Position numbers and translations under genes: made by a program
NCBI GenBank assembly: GCA_051307355.1
Contig: JBPPLQ010000001.1
Span: forward strand, 1 to 64,000
Source of the DNA: Makana argininalis_D
GTDB taxonomy: Bacteria; Pseudomonadota; Gammaproteobacteria; Enterobacterales; Enterobacteriaceae
Length of the DNA: 64,000 nucleotides
Direction: 5' to 3'
The notes under the pieces: model-generated
What the model was told of the DNA's origin: nothing
The model's database searches: none
What the model saw: the letters and a program-made list of their open reading frames with translations, nothing else
Shown here: piece by piece, positions 48,429 to 58,187 of the stretch
How positions within the stretch are numbered: the stretch's first letter is position 1
Layout: the number at the start of each line of letters is the position of its first letter

Positions 48429-49133
48429 TTAAATTTTCTTATCAAATAAACTATTTTTATCAATTACTAAACCAACTCCCATAGTAGTAGATATTTTAAT
48501 TTTTTTAATATAAGTACCTTTTGAAGTCGCAGGTTTATTTTTTTTAATAGATAAAATTAAATTTTCTAAATTTTTAATTAATTTTGTATTACTAAAATTT
48601 ATTTTTCCAAAAGTTGTATTAATTATACCATATTTATCACTTTTATAATTAATTTGTCCTTTTTTAAAATTTTTTATAGATTTTATAATATCATTTGTAA
48701 TTGTTCCAAAATTACTATTAGGCATTAAACCACGAGGTCCAAGAATATTAACGAGCTTATTAACCATACTCATAGAATTTTTAGATGCAATTATAACATC
48801 TATATTTTTATATCCATTTTGTATTTTTTTATATAAACTTTCCATTCCTACAATATCTGCTCCGTATAATCTAGCATTATCTGCATCTTTACCTTTAGCA
48901 AATACTGCAATAATAATATTACGTCCAGTACCATAAGGCAATATTGTATTACCTAATACAGTTTGATCATTATTATTATTTTTAATTCCTAATTCAATAG
49001 ATGCATCTATACTTTCTATAAAATTTACTATAGATATTTTTCTAAGAATATATAACGCATCTTTTATTTTATAATTAGTTAAAAAATTTATATTTTTATT
49101 TATTTTTTTCATTCTTTTATTAAATTTAGGCAT
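48429..49133 (-). CDS. rplA: 50S ribosomal protein L1
   Basis: An rRNA-binding protein of the L1 stalk. The 234 residues equal the E. coli length: MPKFNKRMKKINKNI, ASIELGIKNN, LPYGTGRN, NILGPRGLMPNSNFGTI, TMGVGLVIDKNSLF. The start codon is one base after the rplK stop, and GAGGA within the rplK end serves as its ribosome binding site, indicating translational coupling. Confidence 0.98.
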   Translation of the reverse strand: MPKFNKRMKKINKNINFLTNYKIKDALYILRKISIVNFIESIDASIELGIKNNNNDQTVLGNTILPYGTGRNIIIAVFAKGKDADNARLYGADIVGMESLYKKIQNGYKNIDVIIASKNSMSMVNKLVNILGPRGLMPNSNFGTITNDIIKSIKNFKKGQINYKSDKYGIINTTFGKINFSNTKLIKNLENLILSIKKNKPATSKGTYIKKIKISTTMGVGLVIDKNSLFDKKI

Positions 49134-49134
49134 T

Positions 49135-49563
49135 TTAATCCTCTAACAAAAGTCCTATTGAATAAGCTGTACCTAAAATTGATCTATACATAGATTCTAT
49201 ATTAGATCCTGTCATATCATTTGATTTTATTTTTGCTATTTCATAAATTTTATTTTTTGTTATTTTTCCAACTTTTTCTTTATTTGGTTTACTAGAACCT
49301 AATTTAATTCCTGCTGCTTTTTTTAAAAGAAAAGATGCAGGTGGTGTTTTAGTAATAAAAGTAAAAGATTTATCAGAAAAAACAGTTATAATAATTGGAA
49401 TAGGAAGTCCTTTTTCTATTTTTTCTGTTTTTTTATTAAAAATTTTACAAAATTTAATTATATTTACTCCATGTTGACCTAAAGCAGGACCAATAGGAGG
49501 ACTTGGATTTGCCATTCCTGATAATACTTGTAATTTTATACAAATTTTTACTTTTTTTATCAT
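49135..49563 (-). CDS. rplK: 50S ribosomal protein L11
   Basis: Part of the GTPase-associated centre. The 142 residues equal the E. coli length: KICIKLQVLSGMANPSPPIGPALGQHGVNI (N-terminal domain) and TPPASFLLKKAAGIKLGSSKPNKEKVGKIT leading into the 23S-binding C-terminal domain, which ends GTAYSIGLLLED. It lies about 120 bases downstream of nusG; that gap is where E. coli has a promoter and the L1-binding leader, but I could not recognise either. Confidence 0.98.
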   Translation of the reverse strand: MIKKVKICIKLQVLSGMANPSPPIGPALGQHGVNIIKFCKIFNKKTEKIEKGLPIPIIITVFSDKSFTFITKTPPASFLLKKAAGIKLGSSKPNKEKVGKITKNKIYEIAKIKSNDMTGSNIESMYRSILGTAYSIGLLLED

Positions 49564-49685
49564 ATTGATCTCATATGAATTTAAGTTTTTAGTAAAAATA
49601 CTAAATTAATATTTGATAAATTAATAAATAAATAAATTATATTTTATATTATATTATAAATATAATCAATAAATTTTTTATAAAA

Positions 49686-50225
49686 TTAAATTTTTTCTAC
49701 TTGATCAAAATCAAGATCTACAGGTGTTGATCTGCTAAATATTGATATTGATAATTTTACACGATGTTTTTCATAATCAATTTCTTCTACTATTCCATTA
49801 AAATCAGAAAAAGGTCCGTCTTTTACTCTTATTAATTCACCTGGTTCAAAAATAGTTTTTGGTCTTGGATTATTATTAAAATTTTTTAAACTAAATTTAA
49901 TTTTATTAACTTCTTCTTCACTTAAATGAATAGGATTAAATGAAGTTCCTCCTATGAAATTTATAATTTTAGGAACACGTTTAATAAGATGCCAACTTTT
50001 ATTAGTCATTATCATATGTATTAAAATATATCCAGGTAAAAATTTAAATTCAGTTTTTTTATGTTGTCCTTTTTTTATTTCTAAAACTCTTTCTATTGGT
50101 ATTATAATTTCACCAAATAAATTTTTCATATTATATATATTTATATATTCTTTAATTGAATTAATTATTATTTTTTCTTTACCTGTAATAACTTGAACTA
50201 TATACCATTTTTTTTTAAAATTCAT
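49686..50225 (-). CDS. nusG: transcription termination/antitermination factor NusG
   Basis: NusG binds RNA polymerase through its N-terminal NGN domain (WYIVQVITGKEKIIINSIKEYI, KFLPGYILIHMIM) and contacts Rho or S10 through the C-terminal KOW domain (GELIRVKDGPFSDFNGIVEEIDYEKHRVKLSISIFSR). The 179 residues (E. coli 181) are collinear. It lies 14 bases after secE. As a member of the rRNA antitermination complex it is relevant to the retained SuhB and shortened NusA. Confidence 0.98.
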   Translation of the reverse strand: MNFKKKWYIVQVITGKEKIIINSIKEYINIYNMKNLFGEIIIPIERVLEIKKGQHKKTEFKFLPGYILIHMIMTNKSWHLIKRVPKIINFIGGTSFNPIHLSEEEVNKIKFSLKNFNNNPRPKTIFEPGELIRVKDGPFSDFNGIVEEIDYEKHRVKLSISIFSRSTPVDLDFDQVEKI

Positions 50226-50239
50226 AAAAATGTAAACCT

Positions 50240-50611
50240 TTAAATTAATAAAAAATATAATATATTAAGTATAATATTATCTAATAAAAATATACAAATA
50301 GAAATTATAATTGTTAAAACAATTATAATTAATGTAATAATTAATGTTTCTTTCAAACTTGGCCAAATTGAATTTTTAATTTCTATTAAATATTTATTAA
50401 AAATTAAAATAATAGATTTAAATTTATATGTTGTAATTAAAATTAAATAAGATAAAAATATAAAAGTAATTTTAATGATTTTTATATTTAAAATAAAATT
50501 TTTTTTAAAAAAAAAATTAATAAATGGTTCAAAACATAATAAAGATATTATAGTTATATATTTAACAATTTCGTTTTTTTTAATAGTTACTTTTTTTTTA
50601 TTTAAAATCAT
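50240..50611 (-). CDS. secE: preprotein translocase subunit SecE
   Basis: An inner-membrane subunit of SecYEG. The 123 residues (E. coli 127) predict three membrane helices as in enterobacteria, and the conserved amphipathic/third-helix region IKNSIWPSLKETLIITLIIIV matches E. coli RKVVWPTRQETLHTTLIVAA. The N-terminal two helices are poorly conserved. It follows the tRNA cluster directly; tufB, which sits between thrT and secE in E. coli, is missing. Confidence 0.95.
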   Translation of the reverse strand: MILNKKKVTIKKNEIVKYITIISLLCFEPFINFFFKKNFILNIKIIKITFIFLSYLILITTYKFKSIILIFNKYLIEIKNSIWPSLKETLIITLIIIVLTIIISICIFLLDNIILNILYFLLI

Positions 50612-50735
50612 TTAAAACCTATTTATTTTATAAATAAATTATTAATGTTATTAATTATTAATTTTATTTATATACAATTTATTTTTTATTTTAATAATTA
50701 AATAATTAAATATTTCTATTTTAGAATATATTTTA

Positions 50736-50808
<73 letters not shown>

Positions 50809-50817
50809 AAATTTTTC

Positions 50818-50889
50818 AGCGAGTAGTGGGAATCGAACCCACATCATCAACTTGGAAGGATGATATAATATCCATTATAATATACCCGC
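50818..50889 (-). tRNA. glyT: tRNA-Gly (anticodon TCC)
   Basis: The acceptor GCGGGTA/TACTCGC has one G-U pair. The anticodon loop CTTCCAA gives TCC, the T-loop is GGTTCGATTCC, and the discriminator is T as in E. coli glyT. It lies between tRNA-Tyr and tRNA-Thr(GGT), as in E. coli. Confidence 0.95.
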
Positions 50890-50914
50890 ATTTATAATAA
50901 AAAAATTTAAATTT

Positions 50915-50996
<82 letters not shown>

Positions 50997-51002
50997 ATTA
51001 AA

Positions 51003-51076
51003 TGCCGGCAAAAGGAATTGAACCTTTGACCTACTGATTACAAATCAGTTGCTCTCCCATGCTGAGCTATACCGGC
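51003..51076 (-). tRNA. thrU: tRNA-Thr (anticodon TGT)
   Basis: The acceptor GCCGGTA/TGCCGGC has one G-U pair. The anticodon stem-loop ACTGA-TTTGTAA-TCAGT gives TGT, and the T-loop GGTTCAATTCC is present. First tRNA of the thrU-tyrU-glyT-thrT array. Discriminator A. Confidence 0.95.
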
Positions 51077-51191
51077 ATAAAATATAATTTTTTTAAAAAC
51101 AATTATATTTTGTTAAATAATAATACATTTTTATTAATAATTAACAATATAAATATTTAATAAATTTATATTGTTAATTAATTATTATTAA

Positions 51192-51264
<73 letters not shown>

Positions 51265-51462
51265 ATTTAAAAAAATTTAATAATAAATATTATGATTATA
51301 AAAATTAATATTTATTTTAAATAATAAAATAAATTTTTTCAATAAAAATTTAATATAATTTATTTATAAATATTGAAATATTATTAAATTTATATTAAAT
51401 TTAAATAAATATTTTTTAAAAAAATTTAATTCTTTATTATAAATAAAGGTTAATTAATTTTT

Positions 51463-52659
51463 ATGAGATTAATATTAGTTCTTAATTGTGGTAGTTCATC
51501 TATAAAATTTTCTATTATTAATGTAATTAATAATTTTAAACATATTGACGGATATGTTGAATGTTTAAACATTAAACAATCTATATTAAAATATAGTATA
51601 AATAATGAATATAATAAAATTTCACTTGGTGATTATTGTAATCATAAAAAAGCTATTTTATTTATAGTAAATCATATTTTAAAAAAAAAACAGAATATAT
51701 TAAATAATATATTAGGCATTGGTCACAGAATTGTACATGGAGGTGAAAAATTTACAAATTCAGTGTTAATAAATAAAGACGTCATAAAAGGAATTGAAGA
51801 TTCTATACCTTTTGCTCCGTTACATAACCCTTCACATTTAATTGGTATTAATGAATCTTTTAAATCATTTCCTCATTTATTAAAAAAAAATGTAGCTGTT
51901 TTTGATACTTCATTTCATCATACAATTCCAGAAGAATCATATTTATACCCTATACCATATTTTTTATATAAAAAAAATCAAATAAGACGTTATGGAGCAC
52001 ATGGAACTAGTAATTTATATATAAAATTAGAAGTAAAAAAAATACTTAAAAAAAAAAATAATAATATTAATTTAATTATATGTCATTTAGGTAATGGTAG
52101 TTCTATATCTGCTATTAGAAATGGAAAATGTGTTGATACTTCTATGGGAATGACTCCATTAGAAGGATTAGTTATGGGTACAAGAAGTGGTGACATAGAT
52201 CCATCTATCATTTTTTATCTTCAGGATATTTTAGGTTTTTCTAATAATTATATAAATAAAATTTTAACTAAACAATCTGGATTATTAGGTCTTACTGAAA
52301 AAAGTAGTGATTTTAGATTTACTGAAAAGTATTATTTTTTTAAAAAAAATGCAAGAAGAGCTATGAATGTATATTGCCATCGTTTAGCTAAATATATTGG
52401 ATCATATAGTTCTCTTATGAATGGAAGATTAGATGCATTGATTTTTACAGGTGGTATAGGTGAAAATTCATATATTGTACGCAAATTAACTCTAAATAGG
52501 TTAACTCTACTTGGTTTTGTAGTAAATAATAATATTAATAAGAAAATTTGTTTTGGAAAAAGTGGGATAATAACAAAAAAAAACAGTATTAAATCTATAG
52601 TAATTCCTACTAAAGAAGATTTAGTAATAGCACATAATACATCATTTTTAATAAATTAA
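51463..52659 (+). CDS. ackA: acetate kinase AckA
   Basis: Converts acetyl phosphate and ADP to acetate and ATP. The 398 residues (E. coli 400) contain the family signatures LVLNCGSSSIKFS (about 4-16), the region around GHRIVHGGEKF, HLGNGSSISAIRNGK, DTSMGMTPLEGLVMGTRSGDIDP and FTGGIGENS. AAGG lies upstream of the ATG at a longer than usual spacing. It is followed after 70 bases by pta, as in E. coli. With pyruvate dehydrogenase and Pta it completes an ATP-yielding pyruvate-to-acetate route. Confidence 0.98.
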   Translation: MRLILVLNCGSSSIKFSIINVINNFKHIDGYVECLNIKQSILKYSINNEYNKISLGDYCNHKKAILFIVNHILKKKQNILNNILGIGHRIVHGGEKFTNSVLINKDVIKGIEDSIPFAPLHNPSHLIGINESFKSFPHLLKKNVAVFDTSFHHTIPEESYLYPIPYFLYKKNQIRRYGAHGTSNLYIKLEVKKILKKKNNNINLIICHLGNGSSISAIRNGKCVDTSMGMTPLEGLVMGTRSGDIDPSIIFYLQDILGFSNNYINKILTKQSGLLGLTEKSSDFRFTEKYYFFKKNARRAMNVYCHRLAKYIGSYSSLMNGRLDALIFTGGIGENSYIVRKLTLNRLTLLGFVVNNNINKKICFGKSGIITKKNSIKSIVIPTKEDLVIAHNTSFLIN

Positions 52660-52729
52660 CTTTTTAATATTTAATCTTTTGATTTTCAAAAATTTTTTAA
52701 CAATGATAAAATTTAAATAGAGGTTAAAA

Positions 52730-54859
52730 ATGTCTCGTGTTATTATGTTGATTCCAACAAGTAAATATGTAGGATTAAAAAGTATTAGTATGAGTTTAAT
52801 ATATTCTATAAGAAAACAAAACATAGATATAAAATACTTTAATTTAATAAATCAAGATATATATCAAGAAAAATACTTTTTTAACAATAATAAAAATAAA
52901 AAATATATAAAAAATAAAAAAAATTACGATTATATATCTTTAAAAGAATTAAGAAGTTTAATTTTTTCTAATAAAAAAGATATTTTATTTGAAAAAATAT
53001 TAAATATTTATAATAAAAATAAAAATAATAATAAAATATTATTATTAGAAGGTTTAATACCTATTTCAAATAATAATTTTGAAATATCTCTTAATTACGA
53101 AATTTCAAAATTATTAAATACAGATATAATTTTTTTATTTACACCTGAAAATAATAATTTCAAAGAATTAAAAAAAAGAATTAATATATTACTTTTAAAT
53201 TATGGTGGTTTACAAAATAAAAGTATTATTGGTATGATTTTTAATAAAGTAAATTTACCAATTTATAAGAATTATCAATTAAATTCAGATATTTCATTAA
53301 TTTTTAATAAAAATAATAAATCAAAAATAATAAATATAGATTTTAAAAAAATTTCTTATGAAGTTAATATACCAATAATAGGATGCATTCCATGGAATAA
53401 TAATATTAATTATATTAATACTATTGATATATCTAAACATATTAGAGCCAAAATTATAAATAAAGGATATATAAAATATAAATTAGTTAAAAAAATAATT
53501 TTTCCAAATATTAGTATTTTTAAAACATTTAATAATTTTAAAAATGAATCATTAATAATTATTCCTAATGATAGATTTGATATATTTATATCTTCTTGTC
53601 TTGCAGTAATGAACGGTATTAAAATATCTGCTATATTATTAACTAATGTAAAAGATATTAAATTTATAAAAAATAATTTATTTAAGAAAGCTATAAAAAT
53701 AGGATTACCAATTTTAAGTACAAAAAGTGATATTTTTACTACATATATTAACTTAAAAAATTTTGAAACAAATTTTCCATCTAAAGAAAATATTAAAATT
53801 AACAAAATTATAAATTATTTTTATAAATATTTAAATATATCTTGGATTAAATCATATAATTTTTATTTTAATAAAAAAATAAAATTTTCTCCATATATGT
53901 TTAAATATAAATTAATTGAAATGGCTAAAAAAAAAAATAAAAAAATTATTTTACCTGAAGGATATGATCCAAGAATCATTAAATCTGCATATATATGCTA
54001 TAAAAAAAAAATAGCTAATTGTTTATTAATAGGTAATCCAGATAAAATAAAAAAAATATCATCTAATCAAGGTATTGAATTAAAAAATAAGATTGAAATT
54101 ATTGATCCAAATAAAATAAAAATGAATTATTTATCTAAATTGATTGAAATAAGAAAACATAAAGGAATGACAGAAAAAAAAGCAATTAAAAAATTAAATG
54201 ATAATGTAGTTTTAGCGACTTTAATGTTAGATAATTCAGAAGTTAATGGTATTGTATCAGGAGCAGTAAATACCACTGCTAATACAATAAAACCACCACT
54301 TCAAATAATTAAAACTTTACCAGGAATATCAACAGTATCATCATTTTTTTTTATGTTATTTCATGATAAAGTCTTAATATATAGTGATTGTGCTATTAAT
54401 ATAAATCCTACTGCGGAACAATTATCAGAAATTGCTATTCAATCTTCTGAATCAGCATTAAAATTTAATATTATTCCTAAAGTAGCTATGATATCATATT
54501 CTACTGGTAGATCTGGTTATGGAATTGATGTTGATAAAGTTAGAGAAGCTACCAATATTGTAAAAAAAAAAAGACCAGATCTTATCATAGATGGACCTAT
54601 ACAATATGATGCTGCTGTAATTGCAGATATTGCTATGTTAAAATGTCCAAATTCACCATTAAAAGGAAAAGCTAATGTATTTATTTTTCCTAATTTAAAT
54701 ACAGGAAATACAACTTATAAAGCTGTTCAAAGAACATCTAATACTATATCAATAGGTCCTATTTTGCAAGGTATAAAAAAACCAGTTAATGATTTATCCC
54801 GTGGTGCGAATATTGAAGATATAATTTACACAATTGCAATAACTGCAATACAATCTTAA
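52730..54859 (+). CDS. pta: phosphate acetyltransferase Pta
   Basis: Converts acetyl-CoA and phosphate to acetyl phosphate. The 709 residues (E. coli 714) keep three parts: an N-terminal DRTGG/BioD-like regulatory region that is strongly diverged (P-loop-like SKYVGL where E. coli has GTSVGL), a central DRTGG domain, and the conserved C-terminal catalytic domain (about 390-709). The catalytic part includes KKIILPEGYDPRI, VSGAVNTTANTIKPPLQIIKT, SYSTGRSGYGIDVDKVREA, and FPNLNTGNTTYKAVQR. GAGGT precedes the ATG. It is followed by a strong hairpin. Confidence 0.98.
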   Translation: MSRVIMLIPTSKYVGLKSISMSLIYSIRKQNIDIKYFNLINQDIYQEKYFFNNNKNKKYIKNKKNYDYISLKELRSLIFSNKKDILFEKILNIYNKNKNNNKILLLEGLIPISNNNFEISLNYEISKLLNTDIIFLFTPENNNFKELKKRINILLLNYGGLQNKSIIGMIFNKVNLPIYKNYQLNSDISLIFNKNNKSKIINIDFKKISYEVNIPIIGCIPWNNNINYINTIDISKHIRAKIINKGYIKYKLVKKIIFPNISIFKTFNNFKNESLIIIPNDRFDIFISSCLAVMNGIKISAILLTNVKDIKFIKNNLFKKAIKIGLPILSTKSDIFTTYINLKNFETNFPSKENIKINKIINYFYKYLNISWIKSYNFYFNKKIKFSPYMFKYKLIEMAKKKNKKIILPEGYDPRIIKSAYICYKKKIANCLLIGNPDKIKKISSNQGIELKNKIEIIDPNKIKMNYLSKLIEIRKHKGMTEKKAIKKLNDNVVLATLMLDNSEVNGIVSGAVNTTANTIKPPLQIIKTLPGISTVSSFFFMLFHDKVLIYSDCAININPTAEQLSEIAIQSSESALKFNIIPKVAMISYSTGRSGYGIDVDKVREATNIVKKKRPDLIIDGPIQYDAAVIADIAMLKCPNSPLKGKANVFIFPNLNTGNTTYKAVQRTSNTISIGPILQGIKKPVNDLSRGANIEDIIYTIAITAIQS

Positions 54860-54907
54860 AAAAATATTTTTTATTTTAAAAAATTATAATTAAAATTACA
54901 AATTAAA

Positions 54908-54954
54908 TTTAATATTCTCTGATTTGTATAAATAAAATTTCAGAGAATATTAAA
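54908..54954. terminator. bidirectional terminator hairpin between pta and ppa
   Basis: Arms 54908-54922 and 54940-54954 are exact 15-base reverse complements, including the CTCTGA/TCAGAG core, with a 17-base loop. It lies between two convergent genes and probably ends both transcripts. Confidence 0.7.
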
Positions 54955-55008
54955 TAAATATAATTAATTATTAAAAATTTTATATTTTTTGTAAATATAT
55001 ATATTAAT

Positions 55009-55554
55009 TTATTTTTTGTTTTTATTTTTTACTTTTGATCTATTCAAAGAAACTATAATTTCAGATTTAGCTGCATTAACATCATCCCAACCATTAATTT
55101 TAATCCATTTATTTTTTTCTAAATCTTTATAATGTTTAAAAAAATGTACAATTTGATTTTTAATATTTTTTGATAAATCATTAATATCATAAATATTATT
55201 GTAATCTTGAGATATTTTAATATGAGGAACTGCAATTAATTTATTATCTTCACCAGATTCATCAATCATTCTCAATAAACCTATAGGACGACATCTTATG
55301 ACAGTACCTGGATATATAAAATAATTTAATATTACTAATACATCTAGAGGATCACCATCTAATGATAAAGTATTATTAATATAACCATAATTACATGGAT
55401 AAATCATATTATTATTCATAATACGATTTATAAATAAAGCACCACTTTTTTTATCAACTTCATACTTTATATGATGAGAATTACATGGGATTTCGATAAT
55501 TACATAAATATCATCTGGTATTTTTTTACCAGAAGAAATTTTATATAAACTCAT
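55009..55554 (-). CDS. ppa: inorganic pyrophosphatase Ppa
   Basis: Hydrolyses pyrophosphate. The 181 residues (E. coli 176) contain DIYVIIEIPCNSHHIKYEVDK, FYPCNYGYI-type MIYPCNYGYINNTLSLDGDPLDVLVI with the metal-binding DGDPLD, and HFFKHYKDLEKNKWIKINGWDD. It is a soluble family I enzyme. Its C-terminus is a few residues longer and basic. It is convergent with pta and divergent from argI. Confidence 0.98.
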   Translation of the reverse strand: MSLYKISSGKKIPDDIYVIIEIPCNSHHIKYEVDKKSGALFINRIMNNNMIYPCNYGYINNTLSLDGDPLDVLVILNYFIYPGTVIRCRPIGLLRMIDESGEDNKLIAVPHIKISQDYNNIYDINDLSKNIKNQIVHFFKHYKDLEKNKWIKINGWDDVNAAKSEIIVSLNRSKVKNKNKK

Positions 55555-55736
55555 ATTTAGCCTTAAATTTAAATTTTTATAAATATATATTAAAATTATA
55601 ATTTTTTAATATATATAACATAAGTATTTATATTTACTTTTATTAATTAATGATATAAATTATTAAATTATATTCTATTTAAAATATTTTAATAAAAATT
55701 AAAATAAATAATAAATTAATTTATAATGTATAAAAT

Positions 55737-56756
55737 ATGAATTCTTTATTTAAAAGAAATTTTTTAAGATTAATAGATTTTTCTGAAAATGAAATAAAAA
55801 AAATATTATTATTTTCAAATTATCTAAAAAAATGTAAACAATTAGGAACTGAAATTAAATATCTTGATGGAAAAAATATTTTGTTAATTTTTGAAAAAAA
55901 ATCAACACGTACAAGATGTTCTTTTGAAGTTTCAGCTTTTGATCAAGGTGCTAATATAACTTATTTAGATGAAAATACAAGCCAAATAAATCAAAAAGAA
56001 TCTATCAAAGATACTGCTATAGTAGCAGGTCAAATATATGATGGAATTCAATATAGAGGTTATAATCATAAATATATAGAAAATATTGCAAAATATTCTA
56101 AAGTTCCTGTTTGGAATGGATTAACAAATGAATTTCATCCTACTCAAGTAGTAGCTGATTTATTTACAATTAAAGAAATGATTCCATATAAACCTTTTAA
56201 TAAAATAAATTTAACTTATATAGGTGATTCATCTAATAATATAGGAAATTCCTTATTAGAAGCATCTGCTGTTACAGGTATAAATCTTACTTTAATATCA
56301 CCAAAATGTTATTTTCCTGATAAAAATTTAGTAAACTATTGTAAATTACTAAGTAAAAATAAAGGAGGTGATATAAAAATTACAGAAGATATAAAAATCG
56401 GAGTAAAATCATCAGATTTTATATATACAGATGTTTGGTTTTCTATGGGAGATGATAAAAATACATGGAAAGAAAGAATTAATGCTCTTAGAAAATATCA
56501 AGTAAATTCTGATATTATAAATTTAACTGATAATAAAAATATTAAATTTTTACATTGTTTACCATCTTTTCATGATAGTAATAGTAATATAGGAAAAAAA
56601 ATATCAAAAAAATATGGATTTGTAAATGGTATAGAAGTAACTAATGATGTTTTTGAATCTGATTATAGTTTAGTATTTCAACAAGCAGAAAATCGTTTAC
56701 ATACAATTAAAGCAATAATGGTTTATACATTAAATAAAGATTTAATATTTAAATAA
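55737..56756 (+). CDS. argI: ornithine carbamoyltransferase ArgI/ArgF
   Basis: Makes citrulline from ornithine and carbamoyl phosphate, the latter from CarAB at 14-18 kb. The 339 residues (E. coli 334) contain the carbamoyl-phosphate loop STRTR (56-60) in FEKKSTRTRCSFEVSAFDQG, QYRGYNHK, NGLTNEFHPTQVVADL, and the ornithine-site HCLPSFHD with the catalytic Cys. No regulator-binding site is seen upstream. Presence of this step but not of other arg genes in the window points to arginine provision, a nutritional role typical of symbionts of plant-sap feeders. E. coli has two near-identical copies, so the choice of symbol is conventional. Confidence 0.97.
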   Translation: MNSLFKRNFLRLIDFSENEIKKILLFSNYLKKCKQLGTEIKYLDGKNILLIFEKKSTRTRCSFEVSAFDQGANITYLDENTSQINQKESIKDTAIVAGQIYDGIQYRGYNHKYIENIAKYSKVPVWNGLTNEFHPTQVVADLFTIKEMIPYKPFNKINLTYIGDSSNNIGNSLLEASAVTGINLTLISPKCYFPDKNLVNYCKLLSKNKGGDIKITEDIKIGVKSSDFIYTDVWFSMGDDKNTWKERINALRKYQVNSDIINLTDNKNIKFLHCLPSFHDSNSNIGKKISKKYGFVNGIEVTNDVFESDYSLVFQQAENRLHTIKAIMVYTLNKDLIFK

Positions 56757-56765
56757 AATAAATAT

Positions 56766-56802
56766 TTAATTTAAATAAATAAAATTTATTTATTTAAATT
56801 AA
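56766..56802. repeat. A/T-only palindrome after argI
   Basis: Arms 56766-56783 and 56785-56802 are exact 18-base reverse complements around one base, beginning ten bases after the argI stop. The probable function is an argI terminator. Confidence 0.6.
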
Positions 56803-56927
56803 TTATTCAATTAATATATATAGATATAAATTTAATTATTTAATTAATAAAAATAAAACATATAAAATATAAAAATATATAAATATATAAATTACTAATT
56901 AATATTTAATTGATTATGGTTTCAAAT

Positions 56928-57404
56928 ATGAATAAAAATCCTATAACTTTACGCGGTATTGAAAAATTAAAAGAAGAACTTGAATATCTTAAAAATTTTA
57001 AACGTCAAAAGATAATTAATGCTATTATTAATGCTCGTAAACATGGAGATTTAAAAGAAAATTCAGAATATCATGCTGCTAAAGAACAACAGGTTTTTTG
57101 TGAATGTAGAATTAAAAAAATTGAAAATACATTAATGAATTCATATGTTATAGATATAACTAAAATTTCTAAAAAAAATTATATTATATTTGGATCAACT
57201 GTTAGTATAAAATATAAAAATACAAAAGAAAAAAAAAAATATAAAATAGTTGGCAAAGATGAGTCAGATTTCAAAAAAAATTTAATATCTATTCATTCAC
57301 CTATTGCACGTGGTCTGATAGGTAAAAAAAAAGGTGATTTAGTTAAAATACAAACACCAGGAGGAAAATTAGAATTTACTGTCTTAAAGATAGAATATTT
57401 ATAA
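56928..57404 (+). CDS. greA: transcription elongation factor GreA
   Basis: Rescues backtracked RNA polymerase by stimulating transcript cleavage. The start at 56928 (MNKNPITLRGIEKLKEEL) gives 158 residues, exactly the E. coli length and register (MQAIPMTLRG); upstream in-frame starts at 56910 and 56916 would add unconserved residues. The coiled-coil tip ARKHGDLKENSEYHAAKEQQ with the catalytic acidic pair is intact, and the C-terminal FKBP-like domain has NLISIHSPIARGLIGKKKGD and TPGGKLEFTV. It begins the greA-rlmE-ftsH block with yhbY lost. Confidence 0.98.
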   Translation: MNKNPITLRGIEKLKEELEYLKNFKRQKIINAIINARKHGDLKENSEYHAAKEQQVFCECRIKKIENTLMNSYVIDITKISKKNYIIFGSTVSIKYKNTKEKKKYKIVGKDESDFKKNLISIHSPIARGLIGKKKGDLVKIQTPGGKLEFTVLKIEYL

Positions 57405-57442
57405 TAAAAAATAATTATATTAATAACAATAAATTATTATTG

Positions 57443-57466
57443 AATTAAATATTTAAATATTTAATT
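57443..57466. terminator. 24-bp palindrome followed by T-run after greA
   Basis: The 12-base arms meet at 57454/57455 and are followed on the plus strand by six T (57465-57470). This fits a simple intrinsic terminator between greA and rlmE, though the stem is entirely A-T. Confidence 0.45.
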
Positions 57467-57491
57467 TTTTAAAAATAAATTTAAAAAAAAT

Positions 57492-58121
57492 ATGTTTATA
57501 AAAAAAAAATCTTATAGTTCTAAAATATGGTTAAATAATCATTTTAATGACATTTATTTTATAAATGCAAAAAAAAACAAATTACGTTCTAGATCTTGGT
57601 TTAAATTAAACGAAATTCAAAAAAAATACAATATTATATTAAAAGGTATGAAAGTTTTAGATTTAGGATCATCTCCTGGTGGATGGTCTAAATATGTTTA
57701 TGATAAAATCGGTCAAAATGGTATTATTATTTCTTGTGATATAATTCCTATGAAACCAATATCAGGAGTGTATTTTATACTTGGAAATATAAATAATAAT
57801 GTCATATTTCAAAATATAAATAAAAAAATAGGTAATAATAAAATAGATCTTATTTTATCTGATATGTCACCAAATATAAGTGGTATATCAACTATAGATA
57901 TACCTAAATTTATAAATTTAATTAAATTATCATTAATTTTTTGTAAACATTTTTTAAATAAAGGTGGAAATTTAGTAGTAAAAATATTTCAAGGAAATGG
58001 TTTTGAAAAAATATTTAAATATATTAAATCTAAATTTATTTATGTAAAAATTATAAAACCTAAATCTTCAAAAAAAAAATCAAAAGAAATTTATATTATT
58101 TCTAAAGGATATATTATATAA
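57492..58121 (+). CDS. rlmE: 23S rRNA (uridine(2552)-2'-O)-methyltransferase RlmE
   Basis: RlmE (FtsJ/RrmJ) methylates U2552 in the A loop of 23S rRNA, a late step of 50S assembly. The 209 residues equal E. coli. The K-D-K-E catalytic tetrad appears conserved: Lys in KLRSRSWFKLNEI, Asp in LILSDMSPNISG, Lys in LVVKIFQGNG, and Glu in KEIYIIS. The SAM site is VLDLGSSPGGWSKY. It lies directly before ftsH as in E. coli. Confidence 0.98.
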   Translation: MFIKKKSYSSKIWLNNHFNDIYFINAKKNKLRSRSWFKLNEIQKKYNIILKGMKVLDLGSSPGGWSKYVYDKIGQNGIIISCDIIPMKPISGVYFILGNINNNVIFQNINKKIGNNKIDLILSDMSPNISGISTIDIPKFINLIKLSLIFCKHFLNKGGNLVVKIFQGNGFEKIFKYIKSKFIYVKIIKPKSSKKKSKEIYIISKGYII

Positions 58122-58187
58122 TTAATTTTTTAAATTTTTTAACATTATTAATAATTTTTATTAAAAGTTTTATATGAGGTTAATATT

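Noticed and set aside
53410..53805. 131-codon frame antisense to pta
   Set aside because: Lies inside the diverged N-terminal half of pta but shows no family similarity and no ribosome binding site; pta is continuous on the plus strand.
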